Shown here: piece by piece, positions 23,870 through 35,966 of the stretch
How positions within the stretch are numbered: the first letter of the stretch is position 1
How the letters are laid out: each line of letters starts with the position of its first letter
Assembly (NCBI GenBank): GCA_028023455.1
Contig: JAQFVV010006294.1
Span: forward strand, 1,639,001-1,703,000
Origin: Epiperipatus broadwayi
Taxonomy: Eukaryota; Onychophora; Udeonychophora; Euonychophora; Peripatidae
Direction of reading: 5' to 3'
Length of the DNA stretch: 64,000 nucleotides
Program-made: the position numbers and the translations under genes
The notes under the pieces: model-generated
Database searches by the model: none
What the model was told of the DNA's origin: nothing
What the model saw: only the letters and a program-made list of their open reading frames with translations

Positions 23870-23911
23870 CCAACTGATGAGTGCTGGTTTAGCAGGAAAT
23901 ACAGATATTGG
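23870..23911 (+). ncRNA. Hammerhead ribozyme-like motif, family 2, right copy
   Basis: In order: CCAA, CTGATGA, GTGCT, loop GGTTT, AGCAG, GAAA, TACAGAT, A, TTGG. CCAA/TTGG forms stem I directly against the core and the UA cleavage site. CUGAUGA and GAAA are both intact. The lowest pair of stem II is lost (C to G). This copy and its inverted partner repair each other's defects in a consensus, as expected of a once-active family. Confidence 0.75.
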
Positions 23912-24754
23912 TGATTATTTATCTTTTCTGCATGTGTGTTGTCATGTGTATCAGTAGTATGAGATAGTGTGGATATTGAAGGAGCTTGAAAGTCTGAGTT
24001 CAAATCCCCTATATTTATCTTTTAACAAATAAATTAAGTCACTAACAACAAACACAGTCTTGTTTGTTTTGTATATATATTCTTTTTTAACAATATTCTA
24101 GGAATTAAAAGAAGAAATTGCCTGAATTCTTTTGTTTACACTTCTACTATCACATATTTGTTTATTAAAGTATTAATCAGGAGAATTTGAGAGTGAAAAT
24201 TTTGTTCAAAAAAAAGTTAGGGGAGAATGATTTTTTTTTCATGAAAAGTATTCCAAAACCTTTTTTAAAATATTTTATTTAGGTATATTTTCCTAATAAT
24301 TTGATAAAAAAAATTTTAAATATTGTTTCCTTTCAGATCTATCTAAAATTTTCGTACCTGAGACAACCATTTTAAACTGTCTCATGCACAGAATTGACTC
24401 TACGCATATTTTAAAAACTGGATCAGAAGGGAAAAGGATATACTATGTAGATTATTAAAAAAAAGCTATTAAGAAACAAATGAGAATGGAGTAGATAAGA
24501 TTAGATAAAATAGTTATTTATAAATCTTTGATGCATAGACTTACTCACATTGTTAAAAAGAATCTAATAGAAGATAAATATAGCCACAAACTCTGAATTG
24601 AAAAATAGCTATTAAACAAAATAAATTTTGATTTTTAGGAATGCCATGTTACTAAAGCATAGAATTCTCCTAAAAAATATTTTATGGATACAAATAAGTC
24701 TATTCTTTACATAATCATCTTTTTATATGCTTGTGCATGCTATTAATAATAGTA

Positions 24755-24865
24755 TCAAACTCTCCATACAGTAGTGCCAACAAGTGCAAGCCTTTGTAAC
24801 CTTCCTGCATCTATTGATTACAAAGGCTTGCACTTCTTGATACTACTGTATGGAGAATTTGATAT
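24755..24865. repeat. Short foldback with family-1 ends
   Basis: TCAAACTCTCCATACAGTAG and CTACTGTATGGAGAATTTGA form the ends. Inside, TGCAAGCCTTTGTAA is mirrored by TTACAAAGGCTTGCA, leaving a loop of about 20 bases. The ends match the family-1 retroposon, but the hammerhead section is absent. Confidence 0.75.
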
Positions 24866-25329
24866 TCTTATTAAATCTATTCTTGGATTCACTAAAAAAA
24901 GGAATCATGTTTTTTTTTCTTCTGACAATGATATGTTACTATTTGTGACTTGATTAAAACAAAAATGATATAGTTTTCAGAATAATAAATTAAATGTGGA
25001 ACTTCACAATAAATATAGAGATTTAAAGGCAGAAATTTAATGACTGACAAGAAGGTTTAAAAATAATTGGGAGATTAAAACTACAAAGAAGATATGGACA
25101 TTGCTGATTGTGGTCACTTTAATTTTTTTTTAATGTATTGAAAACAATGTATGTTTCTGAAAAATGATTACACAATCCTATTAAATCCAACAATGGCACT
25201 ATCTTATATGATGTTGCAGTTATTTCAAACAGATTAAAGATGTAGTATGATCATCTTTTGAATAATGATACAAAAGTTTAGATGATGACTTTTAATGACT
25301 TATTCATTTTATCTACTTACTGAGATTTG

Positions 25330-26960
25330 AATAATGACATCCAATTTAGCAAAGTCAAAAAAAACTAAAAATGGAAAGGCTAAAAGTTTCAATAAAATAC
25401 TAGGAGAATTTTAAAATATGGTCGTAATATGTTATTTTCAAAAAATAGTGGATTTTTTAAGGAGTGTATGGACTCAAGAGGTTGTGCAACTTGATCTTAA
25501 GAATGCTTCTATTGTTCTAATTTTAATAATAATAAAAATGGTCAAGGTTGCAGTAATCGTGAAATATTATTGTCCATTATCCTAAAAAAAGTTCATTCAA
25601 TGATTTTATTGAAGGGGTTATTTCCAGTCACAGATGAATGCTTGCCAGAGGCTTGTTGCATTTTAAAGAATAAAAAAGCACTTTTTAGATATAGATTTAT
25701 TTATTTTTGCTAGTAAATTCTAGAAAAGTGTAAGAAGTAAAAGAATTATATATTGCTTTTATTAATTTTATAAAGGCATTTAAATCAATCAAATAGGTCT
25801 ATGGCATTGATTGAAATTTTCTGATTGTCTACCAAAGTTTATTCTACTTTTGCATAATGGAATAAGAGAAATAAAAATTGTTGTTATAGGTAAAAATCTG
25901 CGGAAACAAAAATAAAACTGGTATTAAAAAGAATGTTTCAACATTGTTTTAATTTTTATACAGGCAGATAAATAAAGAAGGGATGAAGGGATATAGGATT
26001 GGTGGTGGAATTTTAAATGTGAATTAATTAAAATTGGCAAAAAGGATTTCATCCTGTTAGATTTTTAATATTTTATGATTTAATTTTGACAGTTCAAAAG
26101 TGTTGACCTACAGAATGTGTTTAATGTTTTGGATACAATATAATAGTTAATATTCAAAAAATTCAAGTCCTTTATCAACTAATGATAAAAAAAATCTTAA
26201 GCAACTTTTAGCATGGATATTAGCAACTGAATAATATAAATCAATTTAAATATTTTAGTAGCTTTTTAGTAGAAATGTGAATTTAGTATATTAAGATGCA
26301 AAACAGACTCCAATTTGCTGCTGCTGTTTTTAATGAACACAGTGAAATAATTGCAACAAATCAATTAGCTGTGTTTAGAGTTGTTATTTTACCTGATTTA
26401 TTGTATGAAATTAGGATATGGACACTAATAATGTATTAGAAACATTTTATATAAGAATTCTTTGTAAAATTTTAAAAGTATAATGATTAGATCATAAAAC
26501 CAATCAGTACATTTTTTAACTTTCTAGATATGATACTATGTAATCTATTATTATAAAATCACAACTTCCTTTGATTGGACATGTAAATTAATGAACAATA
26601 CAAACATGCCCAAAAGGGAGTTTTGTGTTTTTCTTGAGCATGATCTTTATACGAACTGTAGACCCCATTTGCATTGTAAAAATTAATTTAAAGACATTCT
26701 GAGGGGAAAAAATGTTGATTATTTACATTGGAAATATATGGTAGAGAATACAATATGTTGGAGATCTACAATTAAACATGGTACTGAGGCTTTCAAAACA
26801 AAAGTTTTCTATAAAATTAAGAGACAGCATTGCAAATTATTATTACTATTATGATTATCATCTTTTTCTCTTGTAAGTTAGAATTAATCATACTCATTAA
26901 GACCAGCTTCTCCTGCTGATGATGATAAAGTAAACTTGAAGAGAGAATAATTAGAAGTGG
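25330..26960 (+). pseudogene. Degenerate APE-type LINE reverse transcriptase
   Basis: Read across stops and frameshifts, the plus strand follows a LINE RT from end to end. In order there are: the NKNGQGCSNREILLSI region (25.54 kb), PEACCILKNKKALF, then LYIAFINFIKAFKSI (the FxDxxKAFDS motif A, 25.76 kb), YRIGGGILN, then LRRLQFAAAVFNEHSE, LLYEIRIWTL (the LLYGxExW motif, 26.40 kb) and MPKREFCVFLEHDL (26.60 kb). A C..C...LI-type finger tail follows near 26.85 kb. No frame is open for long and the catalytic YADD is not recognisable. Confidence 0.65.
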
Positions 26961-26999
26961 TAAATATTTGTTGAAAAATTATGTTTTTTAAATACAATT

Positions 27000-28500
27000 T
27001 GAAGGTATTGTAACAAGTTATAATATTATGTTGGTGTAGAGTTGGAATATTTTGTGGAAAAAGAAGAGTGACAACAAATATACACTATGTAAAGATAAAA
27101 TGACAAGTGCTACAATTATGGAATGGGCATTTTATAGAGAATAAAGTCAAATGATATTGGGTTATTGAAATAAAGAAATTTCATCAACATATTAAAATAA
27201 TCATGAAGGAAGATATAAATTTTGAAAAACATATTTGGCTTTAGTAAAGAAAATTACAGAGAAGAGATAATTAAAAATAATGAAAATTGTACTGAAAAAA
27301 TGAAAGAATTGCAAAACATAATTGGATTATTCATCTGATTCTACTCATACATCTTAATTTTATAATTTGTATTTAGAAATTATGTGCAATCTCACTTATA
27401 CATTTTTACAATAACTGCAACCATATTTTTGAAATGTAAAAATGTGATTGGCCATAATTTCTGGAATATAAGCATATATTTAATAAACTAAATGCTAAAA
27501 ATTTATAAACACATCATTGTATAAAAGTACTTATGTAAAGCAGTTCTAGTCAAAAAAGTACTAATACTTTAGTTTGTTAAAAAATTAAAATAGATACATG
27601 CTGCCTGCTAAAATAGCTTAATTAAAAATAAATCAAGAGGTAATTGTTTGGGAGGTCATGGGACGATGAAGCAACAAAAATGACAAGTTGAGCTTTAAAT
27701 CAGGAACCTTTAATTCTTGACTTCAATATTTTACTATTGCACTAAACTACATCAATCAAACAGTTGAAAAATATTTACTTTTATTTTAAGGTAACCTATT
27801 GGCAGTTATTTGAAGTTCATTCTTGTAGCTATCTATATAAAATCAATGTTAATTTGAAATAATTGCCACTTTAGTATGTGATCTACTGTTGTCACTTTCT
27901 AATCAGAATATTTTCCAGATGAATGAAAAATTAATAAAAATTGAAAACTAAATAATAGTAAAATATTCAATAAGAAATTAAATTACAGTACAATGAAACA
28001 GTGCTGAATCAAAATATGTAACTTCAATTATAGACTATCCCCAAAAAAATTTAAATACAAAAATATAATAAATAAACATTTACACATTTGAGCAGCCATT
28101 TTCCATTTCACATTTAAAAAAATAAATTTCAAATTAAGGCAACAGCTATTTTTCCTTTCTGGAGTTCTATGAATATTATGTTCATTAATAAAATTTCTTC
28201 AGTATGTTGAAAGCACATTAAATTTATTCTTCCTTTATTATTCTTTCTAAATTTAATGTCACTTAATAAAATAACATTTTCTAAGCATATTTGTTAAAAA
28301 TATTGCAAAATTTTACAACATATTTAAAGTTAATATTGACTTAAATACATCAAAACAATTAAAGGAATCAGTTTTTTGATTTTATTATGTTTTATAAAAG
28401 GAAAAAATATTGAAAAAAGAATATTGTCCAGAGTGTATTTAGTTGTGATGAAAGTTAGACATTATTTAAAAAATAAAAAATATGATAGTATGTATATATA
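27000..28500. other. No recognisable gene
   Basis: AT-rich sequence with no long frame. The first 350 bases may be the tail of the preceding LINE relic. Confidence 0.4.
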
Positions 28501-28501
28501 A

Positions 28502-28692
28502 AACAATCCACTACAATAAAACTACAAAATTTTTAAAAAATGCCTATATAAAATTGAAGATTTAAATATTAAGTAGTGCTATTTAAGATGGTGGAATACA
28601 CTGAAGCTGGCTATAGCAAAGGATTTTAATCTTCAATTTTATATAGGCATTTTTTTTTTAAATTTTGTAGTTTTATTCTAGTGGATTGTTTT
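28502..28692. repeat. Foldback with ~60 bp arms
   Basis: AACAATCCACTACAATAAAA at 28502 is mirrored by TTTTATTCTAGTGGATTGTT near 28673, and ATGCCTATATAAAATTGAAG by CTTCAATTTTATATAGGCAT. The loop is about 70 bases. A 50 base (AT)n run follows at 28719-28769. Confidence 0.8.
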
Positions 28693-28715
28693 ATTATACT
28701 TATATTATTTGATAT

Positions 28716-28718
<3 letters not shown>

Positions 28719-28769
<51 letters not shown>
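28719..28769. repeat. (AT)n microsatellite
   Basis: An uninterrupted AT dinucleotide run of about 50 bases next to the foldback. Confidence 0.95.
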
Positions 28770-28771
<2 letters not shown>

Positions 28772-29051
28772 GCATTTTTCACATTAGTCAAATTTCTCTT
28801 TCACTCATTTAAATGAAAAAATTAATTATAAGCTGAGATCAATAAGTAATAAATTATGAAGTAAAAAAAAATGTAACAGTAAATTATAAAGTAAATAAAT
28901 TAGATGAAAAAACATGAGAATTTAAAGTGAATGATATAAGTAAAAAAAAGACTATAATAGTTTGTATGCTAAACCAGAACTCTGAAATATTTTTTGGAAT
29001 AAATTTATAATTAGTCTATACATTCAGTGTACCAAATATTTCTTATATAAG

Positions 29052-29290
29052 TAAATAGAGGGATTTGAACTTAAGATTTTTCACTTTATATTCATCCTCC
29101 ATTCCATCTCAAACAACCACATACATGCGAAAAAGATAGATTATTTCCCAATATACGTATTTCATGCAGAACCAGCAGTTGGGACAGATCATAAACTCCC
29201 ACATATATATATAATCAGTACTTTAATGAACAGACTTCAATCTTCTCACTCTTCTATATTGTTTTATTGTACGAGTGTTTTTTTTTTAAT
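29052..29290 (-). repeat. Single copy of the family-2 hammerhead repeat
   Basis: The sequence starts GAGGGATTTGAACTTAAG and continues through the same landmarks as the 23.4 kb unit: CACATACATGC, AAAAAGATAGATTA, CCAATATACG, the CCCACATATATAT run and CTTTAATGAACAGACTTCAA. It is not paired with an inverted partner. Confidence 0.7.
29148..29183 (-). ncRNA. Hammerhead-like motif, family 2, core deleted
   Basis: The minus strand has CCCAACTG, then CTGGTTCTGCAT, GAAA, the perfect palindrome TACGTA, and ATTGGG. Relative to 23870-23911, about seven bases spanning GATGAGT are missing, so the catalytic strand is destroyed. GAAA and stem III are the best preserved of all copies. Confidence 0.5.
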
Positions 29291-29299
29291 AATTTAATA

Positions 29300-31130
29300 T
29301 ATTCTTTAACTAAAAACAGAATTTTAGACTTTTTTTTTAATATTGTGTGTTTTATTCTGAAATCAGTTTAATTACTTAAAAAGTTATAATAATTTTCCTC
29401 TAAATATGTTATTATATAATCTTTTTCTTATTAATATTATTCACTAATCTCTTATCATTATTCTGATTCCCCCCCCCTTGTATTTAAAATAATATTGCAT
29501 TTTACAGAATCTATTATATACAGTTATTTTGTTTTGTTGTTCTATTTCTTGCACTATTGCTTTTTTGTTATTCTTACCTTATTATTTTTTTCACGTAAAT
29601 AATACTCAAATTAAAAAGAAATTTTTTTTTTTTATTGTAGCCTGATTTTGTTTCATAAGCTGTAAAAAGATTATTTAATTTCCATTGTATAATGAAACAT
29701 TTTTTAAAAATTAATTTTAAATATTTGTATTTAAATCAAATGTTTATGGTGTATTATTATCAATAGCATTTTTATTACTAGTCTTAAATATATAATTATT
29801 GTAAAAAAGAAAAAAAATGAATTTTTTGTACAAACAAAGCATGACTTTTAAACTATGAAAACAAAGGAAAAGATACGCTATAATTTATCCCATTTTGTAA
29901 CCACACTTGTTAAAACTATTTCAGTAGTTGAAAAAATTGAGAAAAGATTAAAGCATTCATGTAAGTACATAAGCAAATTGTTGTTTATATAAATTTAATA
30001 ATATTGCAACAAAAAATAATTCTTAGTATAACCATAGTGAATATGCTTGTTATATCTATAATCTGTGTTTGAATTCATGTCGATAAACTTTAAAATGTTT
30101 TTAATTTACAATCAAGAGTAAGATTTTTTTAAGATAGTTAAATCTAGGTAACTATCCAATACTCATTAACTAAAGAGTAAAAAAGAGGGAAAACTACTCA
30201 AATTGTATCAATTGACAAACTTTTTTCTTCAATGTTTTTCTATGAGATCTGTTGAAGAGATGTTTATTTTGAAATGGGCTGTTTAAAGATTTTAATATTG
30301 ATGTTATTTAAAGGATTTAATATTGTCGCTATTAGACAGTTTTAAATATTTACTATTACACTAGTGTGTCAAACAATGAAATCTTTTAACTATAATACTA
30401 TTTTACCATACCAGCTTATTAAACAATTCCAAGTTTACATTAAGAACTGCATTTGGATAGCTATCCAAATCCTGTTCTTATAGATTTTTCTAATTATTTA
30501 ATCTTTGGATTAAACTTTATAATTCCTTCTCAGCAATCTATAAAAAGTGGAGGTGAGAACTAACCTATTAAAATCACTTTTGAGATCTTTTCATTTCTGT
30601 CATTATATAGGAAATAATTTTATTATTTAAAACAAGGTATGATCATTGGAATCAAGTATTATTAATGAATGACAACTCACACAACTTTTCAGATAAGAAT
30701 ATGATGACAGTACAAAAATTCTGAAGTTGTTTAATTTCATTTTAATGTAAACATTACATTTTTTTCATAAATACCGTAGTTGTTTAAACCCATACCTGTT
30801 GACAGTAGAAAATCTTGAATCCAATTATACATGTTTATTTATTTGTTAGTTTTATTTTTTAATACATTATTATTGAACATTAACATTTTATTAACCTGTT
30901 TATACAAAAATGTTTTATATCTTTGACATTTAAAAGATTAATGTTTGTAATAAAAGTCTTATGTGCTTGAAAAAAATATAAAAATAAGATTAATGAATGT
31001 TCTGGTATTACTGAGACACAATTGAAATTTTTACTTGGAAAGGAAAATGGATTGCTGTAGATTTATTGAATCAAATAAGCAATTAATTGTGTGAATTTAC
31101 CTTTCATACATTATTTTAAATAATACAATT
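29300..31130. other. No recognisable gene
   Basis: AT-rich sequence. The perfect 20-base palindrome ATTTGGATAGCTATCCAAAT occurs near 30451-30470. Nothing else stands out. Confidence 0.4.
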
Positions 31131-31132
31131 AC

Positions 31133-31220
31133 TTTTTATATAAAAACAGGTAAACTCTCAATACAATAGTGCCAGTCAATGATAATGTCATGTTTAGTGG
31201 TTTAATATTTTTTATATAAA
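31133..31220. mobile_element. Minimal family-1 retroposon copy with 12 bp target duplication
   Basis: TTTTTATATAAA occurs at 31133-31144 and 31209-31220. The 64 bases between them contain only the left end (AACAGGTAAACTCTC), part of the GTGCCAGTC block and the right end (CATGTTTAGTGGTTTA) of family 1. The hammerhead section is deleted. The shared outer ends fix the limits of the family. Confidence 0.7.
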
Positions 31221-33590
31221 TGAATAAAAAATATATTTTTGTTGAGATATGGATTTAAATAATAATGTTCAGGGTTGAAGAATTAGAAACAGTCCTGGAT
31301 GACTAGTTTCTCATTTTTAAAATTTTATTAAAATATTTAAGTAAATTATTAACTTATTTATATGCAAACCTTTTTTTTTATATATGTTTAGCGTTTAATA
31401 ATTAGTAATTAAAATAACATATAAACAATTTTGTTTAGATAGTGTTGTTTAAATTTTAAGTGCTTATGAATCCATCTTTACTTATAGAGATAATTTGACA
31501 ACAGATTGAAGATTTATGGTTTAGATAAGTTTGGGATGTATTCATATGATTACTTTATATATATATATAATACTTTGATTTTTAAGTATTAAAGTTACTG
31601 CACTCATAACTTTGAGACACCAATCACTTCAGATAAATATATTACTAATTAGTACTAATTATGTATTAAACTAGAGATTATTCTTAATCCAGATACAAAT
31701 TTTAAATCTCAGTTGAAGATTAATGCATCTGTTTTTTTTTCCATTAAACATTAACACATGAAATAACTTCATCTTATCCTTGTGCAGTATCTTTATTAAA
31801 TATATATAAAACTTTCATTCTATCACACATTCCTTGAATCATGTGAATAAAGACAGCATACTAAGTCTTAATATAATACAATGTTAGTGTCTTTTTGTCC
31901 CCTCCTTCCACCAAGTATAATGTTATTTCAAATAGCAATCTTTAATAATACTTATAATCTGAATATTTTTGGTAATTTTTGTTTATGGCAAATTTGAAAA
32001 TCAATTGCATATACTAACAGTATTATCTGCATTTATATATTCGTGATATCATGTTTAATGTTTTTTTTTCTTAGATGAAATGTGATATTTCTGTATCTTA
32101 TGCCCAGAAATGTTAGCTATACAAGTACCTCATAAAAGTAATAATCAAATGAAGATAGAGTAAATATTGTAACTATATTATATTATAAGCTATATACTGT
32201 CAAATCTGCGTATGGTTTTCTTAGTGAGTAGTTTATTAAAAATAAAATAATCAAATAGTTTTATTGCTTGGAAGTTCATAAGAAATTTTAGTTCTGGAAG
32301 AATCAGGATTTGAAAAGATCTGGGGATCTGATGCATTCTGACAGACTATTACTGCATTAAATCACACATGCAATAGTTTATTAAAAAAATTGTTGTTCTG
32401 GATGCACTTTGTAAATACTCTGCTAATTCATTTCTTACATGTTTTTGATACAATTTAAAATTTTAAACATAAAACTTTAAAAGAAACGATTCAAAACTTT
32501 GTGCTTAAAAATGTGGAAATCGATAGTCAACTCCTTTGCTGCAAAATCATTCTTATTATATATAGATCATTGTTATGTAGAGAATGTAACAATAACAATG
32601 AAGAAAAAATAATTCAATAAATAATCTACTTAAAAATATAGAGTAATATATATTTTAAAAATCACTTTTACTGCATAAAACGAAGTTTAGAAAAAAAAAA
32701 GTTTTTCACAAATATAAAAATCTTATCTGATTATAAAAGGAAAACACTAAATGCTTAAATATACATGCACTAAAATTACTAAATATATTCAAATATATAA
32801 ATTTATTCATATATCTTTAAAAAGTTGGTCATTAAAACATAATAACTTAAAAATAATTTCTTTATACACAGAAAAAAACACAATTTCAAATACATTCTTA
32901 TTAGCACCAAAAATGCATTAAGATTGTATTTAATATTATCAATGTTTTTCTGTGTATAAGAGATATTAATATCATTAAATATGTATTAATAGAAATTTAA
33001 AGACAAAAATCTAGAAAATATAAAAAGCTATAATGCACATAGCAATTGTTTGTTATCTAAAACATATTGACTAGTTTGTCTCAATGTTTAGACTTTCTTA
33101 CTGTTTTCCTATTTTGTGCATGGTTTGGGTAAAGTAATTTCTTGCCTTGATTTGGATTATGCCATATGATGTATATGGTTGACTGGAGTATTTAAAAAAA
33201 CTATTAACTTGCAGTGACTATAATAAAATAACACTCAGACTACAAGCAGTATCTCATACCACTCCTAAGAAGAGAATTTTTTAAGTATAAATATTTCAAA
33301 TTTGATTTGTTATTATACAAGGGAATACCCCAAAACCCCAAAATTTTGTAACAAAAAATTGTGTATTTGTTTTTAGGTGATACAAATTGTTTCTTCTTCA
33401 AAATATAGTTCATTTGATGCAATGCACAAGTCTTAACATGATTTCCACTTTTCAAAGCAGTCATAAAATTCTTACAATGTGATGCCTTTTTAATGCATCC
33501 ATTGTATTTTTTCTTCATCACTTCCAAGTCTGCAAATTTTTTTCTTTTGAAGCATTTTTCATTCAGAGTAATAAAAAAAATTGTACAGAG
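31221..33590. other. No recognisable gene; one unassigned minus-strand ORF
   Basis: The only frame of note is 33240-33527 on the minus strand (95 codons), rich in K, C, N and Y. Its middle (SGNHVKTCALHQMNY) loosely recalls the C-terminal part of mariner transposases, but no DDE motif is visible, so I do not assign it. Confidence 0.3.
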
Positions 33591-33599
33591 TGGTATCAG

Positions 33600-34060
33600 G
33601 TGAATATGGCTGATGGATAAGCTAAATCATGCAATATGTGCAGATATGAATAAAGAACTTAATAAAATGTTATGATTAATAAAGTCTGTAGAAATTTTGA
33701 GATAGAAATAAAGCAATACAAATATATAATGAAAATAAAAAATTAGGAATAAGGATTAGATCAGTCCTACAGCTAATCAGCAGTTGTAAATATCTATGAA
33801 CTTGAATAACTGTTAATAAAGTTAAAATTGTAATAGCTAAATAGGTTTTTAATCATCTACATTTATAGTTTAAATAACAGATTGAATTTTTGGATGTAGA
33901 TAAAAAATATGAATATCATAATTTTTTTAATAAAGTTTTTAAAATGTTTTTACACTATCCTAGAACTATAAGTAAAAAAAAATACTGGAGATTGATTAAA
34001 CAGCTTGGTAATTATATGTCCACAATTGTTTCAAATCTATAATCAGTTTTAATCTTTGTT
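33600..34060 (+). pseudogene. LINE reverse transcriptase fragment (weak)
   Basis: Across stops, the plus strand gives ICADMNKELNKML, then VENFEIEIKQYKYIMKI, LQLISSCKYL and VKIVIAK.VF. This has the spacing of the RTE-type segment after YADD (ELQ..L, fGL.IN..KTK.M, V..FKYLG, EI..RI..A). Similarity is low and no frame is intact. Confidence 0.35.
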
Positions 34061-34450
34061 AATGAGTTTGAAGCTTTTGAAGAATAAAAAGTAACCATGA
34101 TTATGTGAGTGATGATAAATATGAGCTACACTATCATGTGTAAAAAAAAATAAGAAAGGAAAAAAAAGCAAGCAAGCTCCACTTTTGTTAAGTAGATGTA
34201 TTGAAGTTTAGAATGGCAGTGTTATGAAGAGAGAAAAAAGTAAATAATTTCTGCACAAAAACAAAAACTTGTTAACAAGCAAGCAATTTTATTAATAGCA
34301 AGTGTTGTAAAAGTTTGAGCTTAAAAAGTAAAGAAGATAAAAAGAATGAGGGAATGATGTATTTATAAGATAATATTAGCATTGTGATTTTAAATAGCAA
34401 AAAAGAAAAATATACGATAGTAAATGCATGATTATATGCTAAAATGTTGT

Positions 34451-34490
34451 AGCTCTAATGAAGACTGCAGGATAGTCAAAATTGTTAGAA
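34451..34490 (+). ncRNA. Hammerhead-like motif, family 3 (diverged single copy)
   Basis: AGCT, CTAATGA, A, GACT, GCAGGAT, AGTC, AAAA, TTGTTAG lines up base for base with the 13.2 kb arms. Core changes (CTGATGA to CTAATGA, GAAA to AAAA) mean it is inactive. It shows family 3 is dispersed and not only the palindrome at 13.2 kb. Confidence 0.45.
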
Positions 34491-35491
34491 AATAAAAAAG
34501 GAATTATATAAAATTTGCATTAAAGTGTATATGAGAATATTCATAAAAAAGTAATATATATATATGATTATATATAGAAAAATACAAAAGAAGTAAAGAA
34601 GATATAACAATAATAATACTTCTATGAAAATGTTTACTAATGGCAAAAAAAAAAAAATCAATAAGTCAAAAATAAGATTTATAAAATTCAAAAAAGAGAA
34701 GCCAATAATAACTACACAAATAAATTAAAAAGTACTTTAATTATAAAAATACTTTTGAAAACATAGAAAAAAGTAAAATGAATGAATGTGATATGTCAAC
34801 ATAAATTTTATTAACCCCAGAACCAACAAAAGTCTTAATTAGAAATTTGAAGAGAGAATTAAAAATATATCTTAACATATTTTATTTTTATTTTTACATA
34901 TGTAATGCTTATTTAGATTTTACTATTTAATAAAAGATTATTATAGTAGTAAACTAATTTTGATCTCAGCTCTATTTGAAATGAAATCATTTGCTACTAC
35001 AAGTGAGTTTTTTTTCTTTTTAGATAAAAATAGTACTAAAAATACCAAGATAATCAGACTCGCTGATCTTGGACATTTAACAATTCTAATTTTGTCTGAA
35101 AGTTGTGATGATGACATTTTATCAGTGGGTATTTTCATAATGTGATTTAAATGTTAAATGTTTTTTAGAAAAATTCAAACGTCACAATGTTTCAAGTCCT
35201 ATTATTCTCCTCTCTTCTTGGAGTGTTTCTGGACTGATTAGTAACAATCCCAACACAGACATAGATTAAATCAATAATTTTTATTTTCAATAATACTGAA
35301 TTTAAAACCGTAATCAACTAGGCTAGTCTGTCAAAAAAGAAGGGAATATAATATTACTCAAAATATTTTATTTAGTATTGACCTGTACAATATTACTAGT
35401 AGTTGAATATGTTTGGAAAGATATATATATATACTAAACTTCTGTTTTTTTAATCTTGTTTTTTATATGACTATTATAAAAATATAACTAC

Positions 35492-35535
35492 ACACCAACG
35501 TTTAGATTATTTTATAATATAGTCTTTTTCAAGGA
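35492..35535 (-). ncRNA. Hammerhead-like motif, family 4, left half
   Basis: On the minus strand: CTTGAAA, AA, GACT, an AT-rich loop, AATC, TAAA, CGTT, GGTGTG. The pattern CUGANGA, GACU/AGUC hairpin, GAAACGUU is recognisable, but several core bases are changed. ACGT is the expected minimal palindromic stem III. Confidence 0.4.
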
Positions 35536-35660
35536 AAACTGAAAAATAAAAATATATAAAATAATAAATATAAATATTACATATTCCAAATAAATACAAA
35601 AATTTGGAATATGTGACATTTATATTTATTATTATATATTTGGATTTTTATTTTTCAGTT

Positions 35661-35703
35661 TTCCGTGAAAAAGACTATATAAAACAGCCGAAATGTTGAT
35701 GTG
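35661..35703 (+). ncRNA. Hammerhead-like motif, family 4, right half
   Basis: The order is TTCC, GTGAAAA, A, GACT, ATATAAAAC, AGCC, GAAA, TGTTGATG. GAAA is intact here, while the CUGANGA box is degraded. Confidence 0.4.
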
Positions 35704-35966
35704 TAGTTATATTTTTATAGTAATCATATAAAAATCAAGTTTTAAAAAGAAGTTTAATATATTTATTTATATACATTGAAAGTTGTGAACTATTTTTGAA
35801 AAAGAAACTGTAAAACTGTATAGATGATATTTTAAATTCATTGATTTGGAAAGGTTTAAATTTTTATAAAATCAGTTAACATTTCATCTACATTATGGAA
35901 ATAATCCAATATACATATCATGAATTTCAATTCATTATCAATATTAATATTCATTACTTTTAGCAT

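Larger units (their letters stand above)
23431..24019. mobile_element. Inverted pair of the family-2 hammerhead repeat
   Basis: The unit at 23431-23600 (read on the minus strand) and the unit at 23850-24019 (plus strand) are about 90 percent identical reverse complements, starting TATAGGGGATTTGAA and ending at the TTCAAATCCCC mirror. The spacer (23605-23845) holds unrelated sequence and AT runs. Each unit contains a hammerhead-like motif and, about 100 bases downstream of it, GAGTTCAAATCCCC, a tRNA B-box-like word. Frames of 62-78 codons read the same peptide on opposite strands and are not genes. Confidence 0.85.
35434..35758. repeat. 325 bp near-perfect palindrome with family-4 hammerhead-like motifs
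   Basis: The left half from TAAACTTCTG to about 35595 mirrors the right half ending AGAAGTTTA near 35758. It includes ATAACTACACACCAACGTTT against its counterpart near 35690 and an inner ATTCCAAA/TTTGGAAT. The centre is near 35597. On each strand, read outward, the order is TTTTC, a TGAAAAA stretch, GACTAT, a GAAA-type box, GTTG, TGTGTAGTTATA. Confidence 0.85.

Noticed and set aside
33240-33527. 95-codon minus-strand ORF as a mariner transposase end
   Set aside because: Only a loose resemblance over about 15 residues; no DDE residues or terminal repeats seen.
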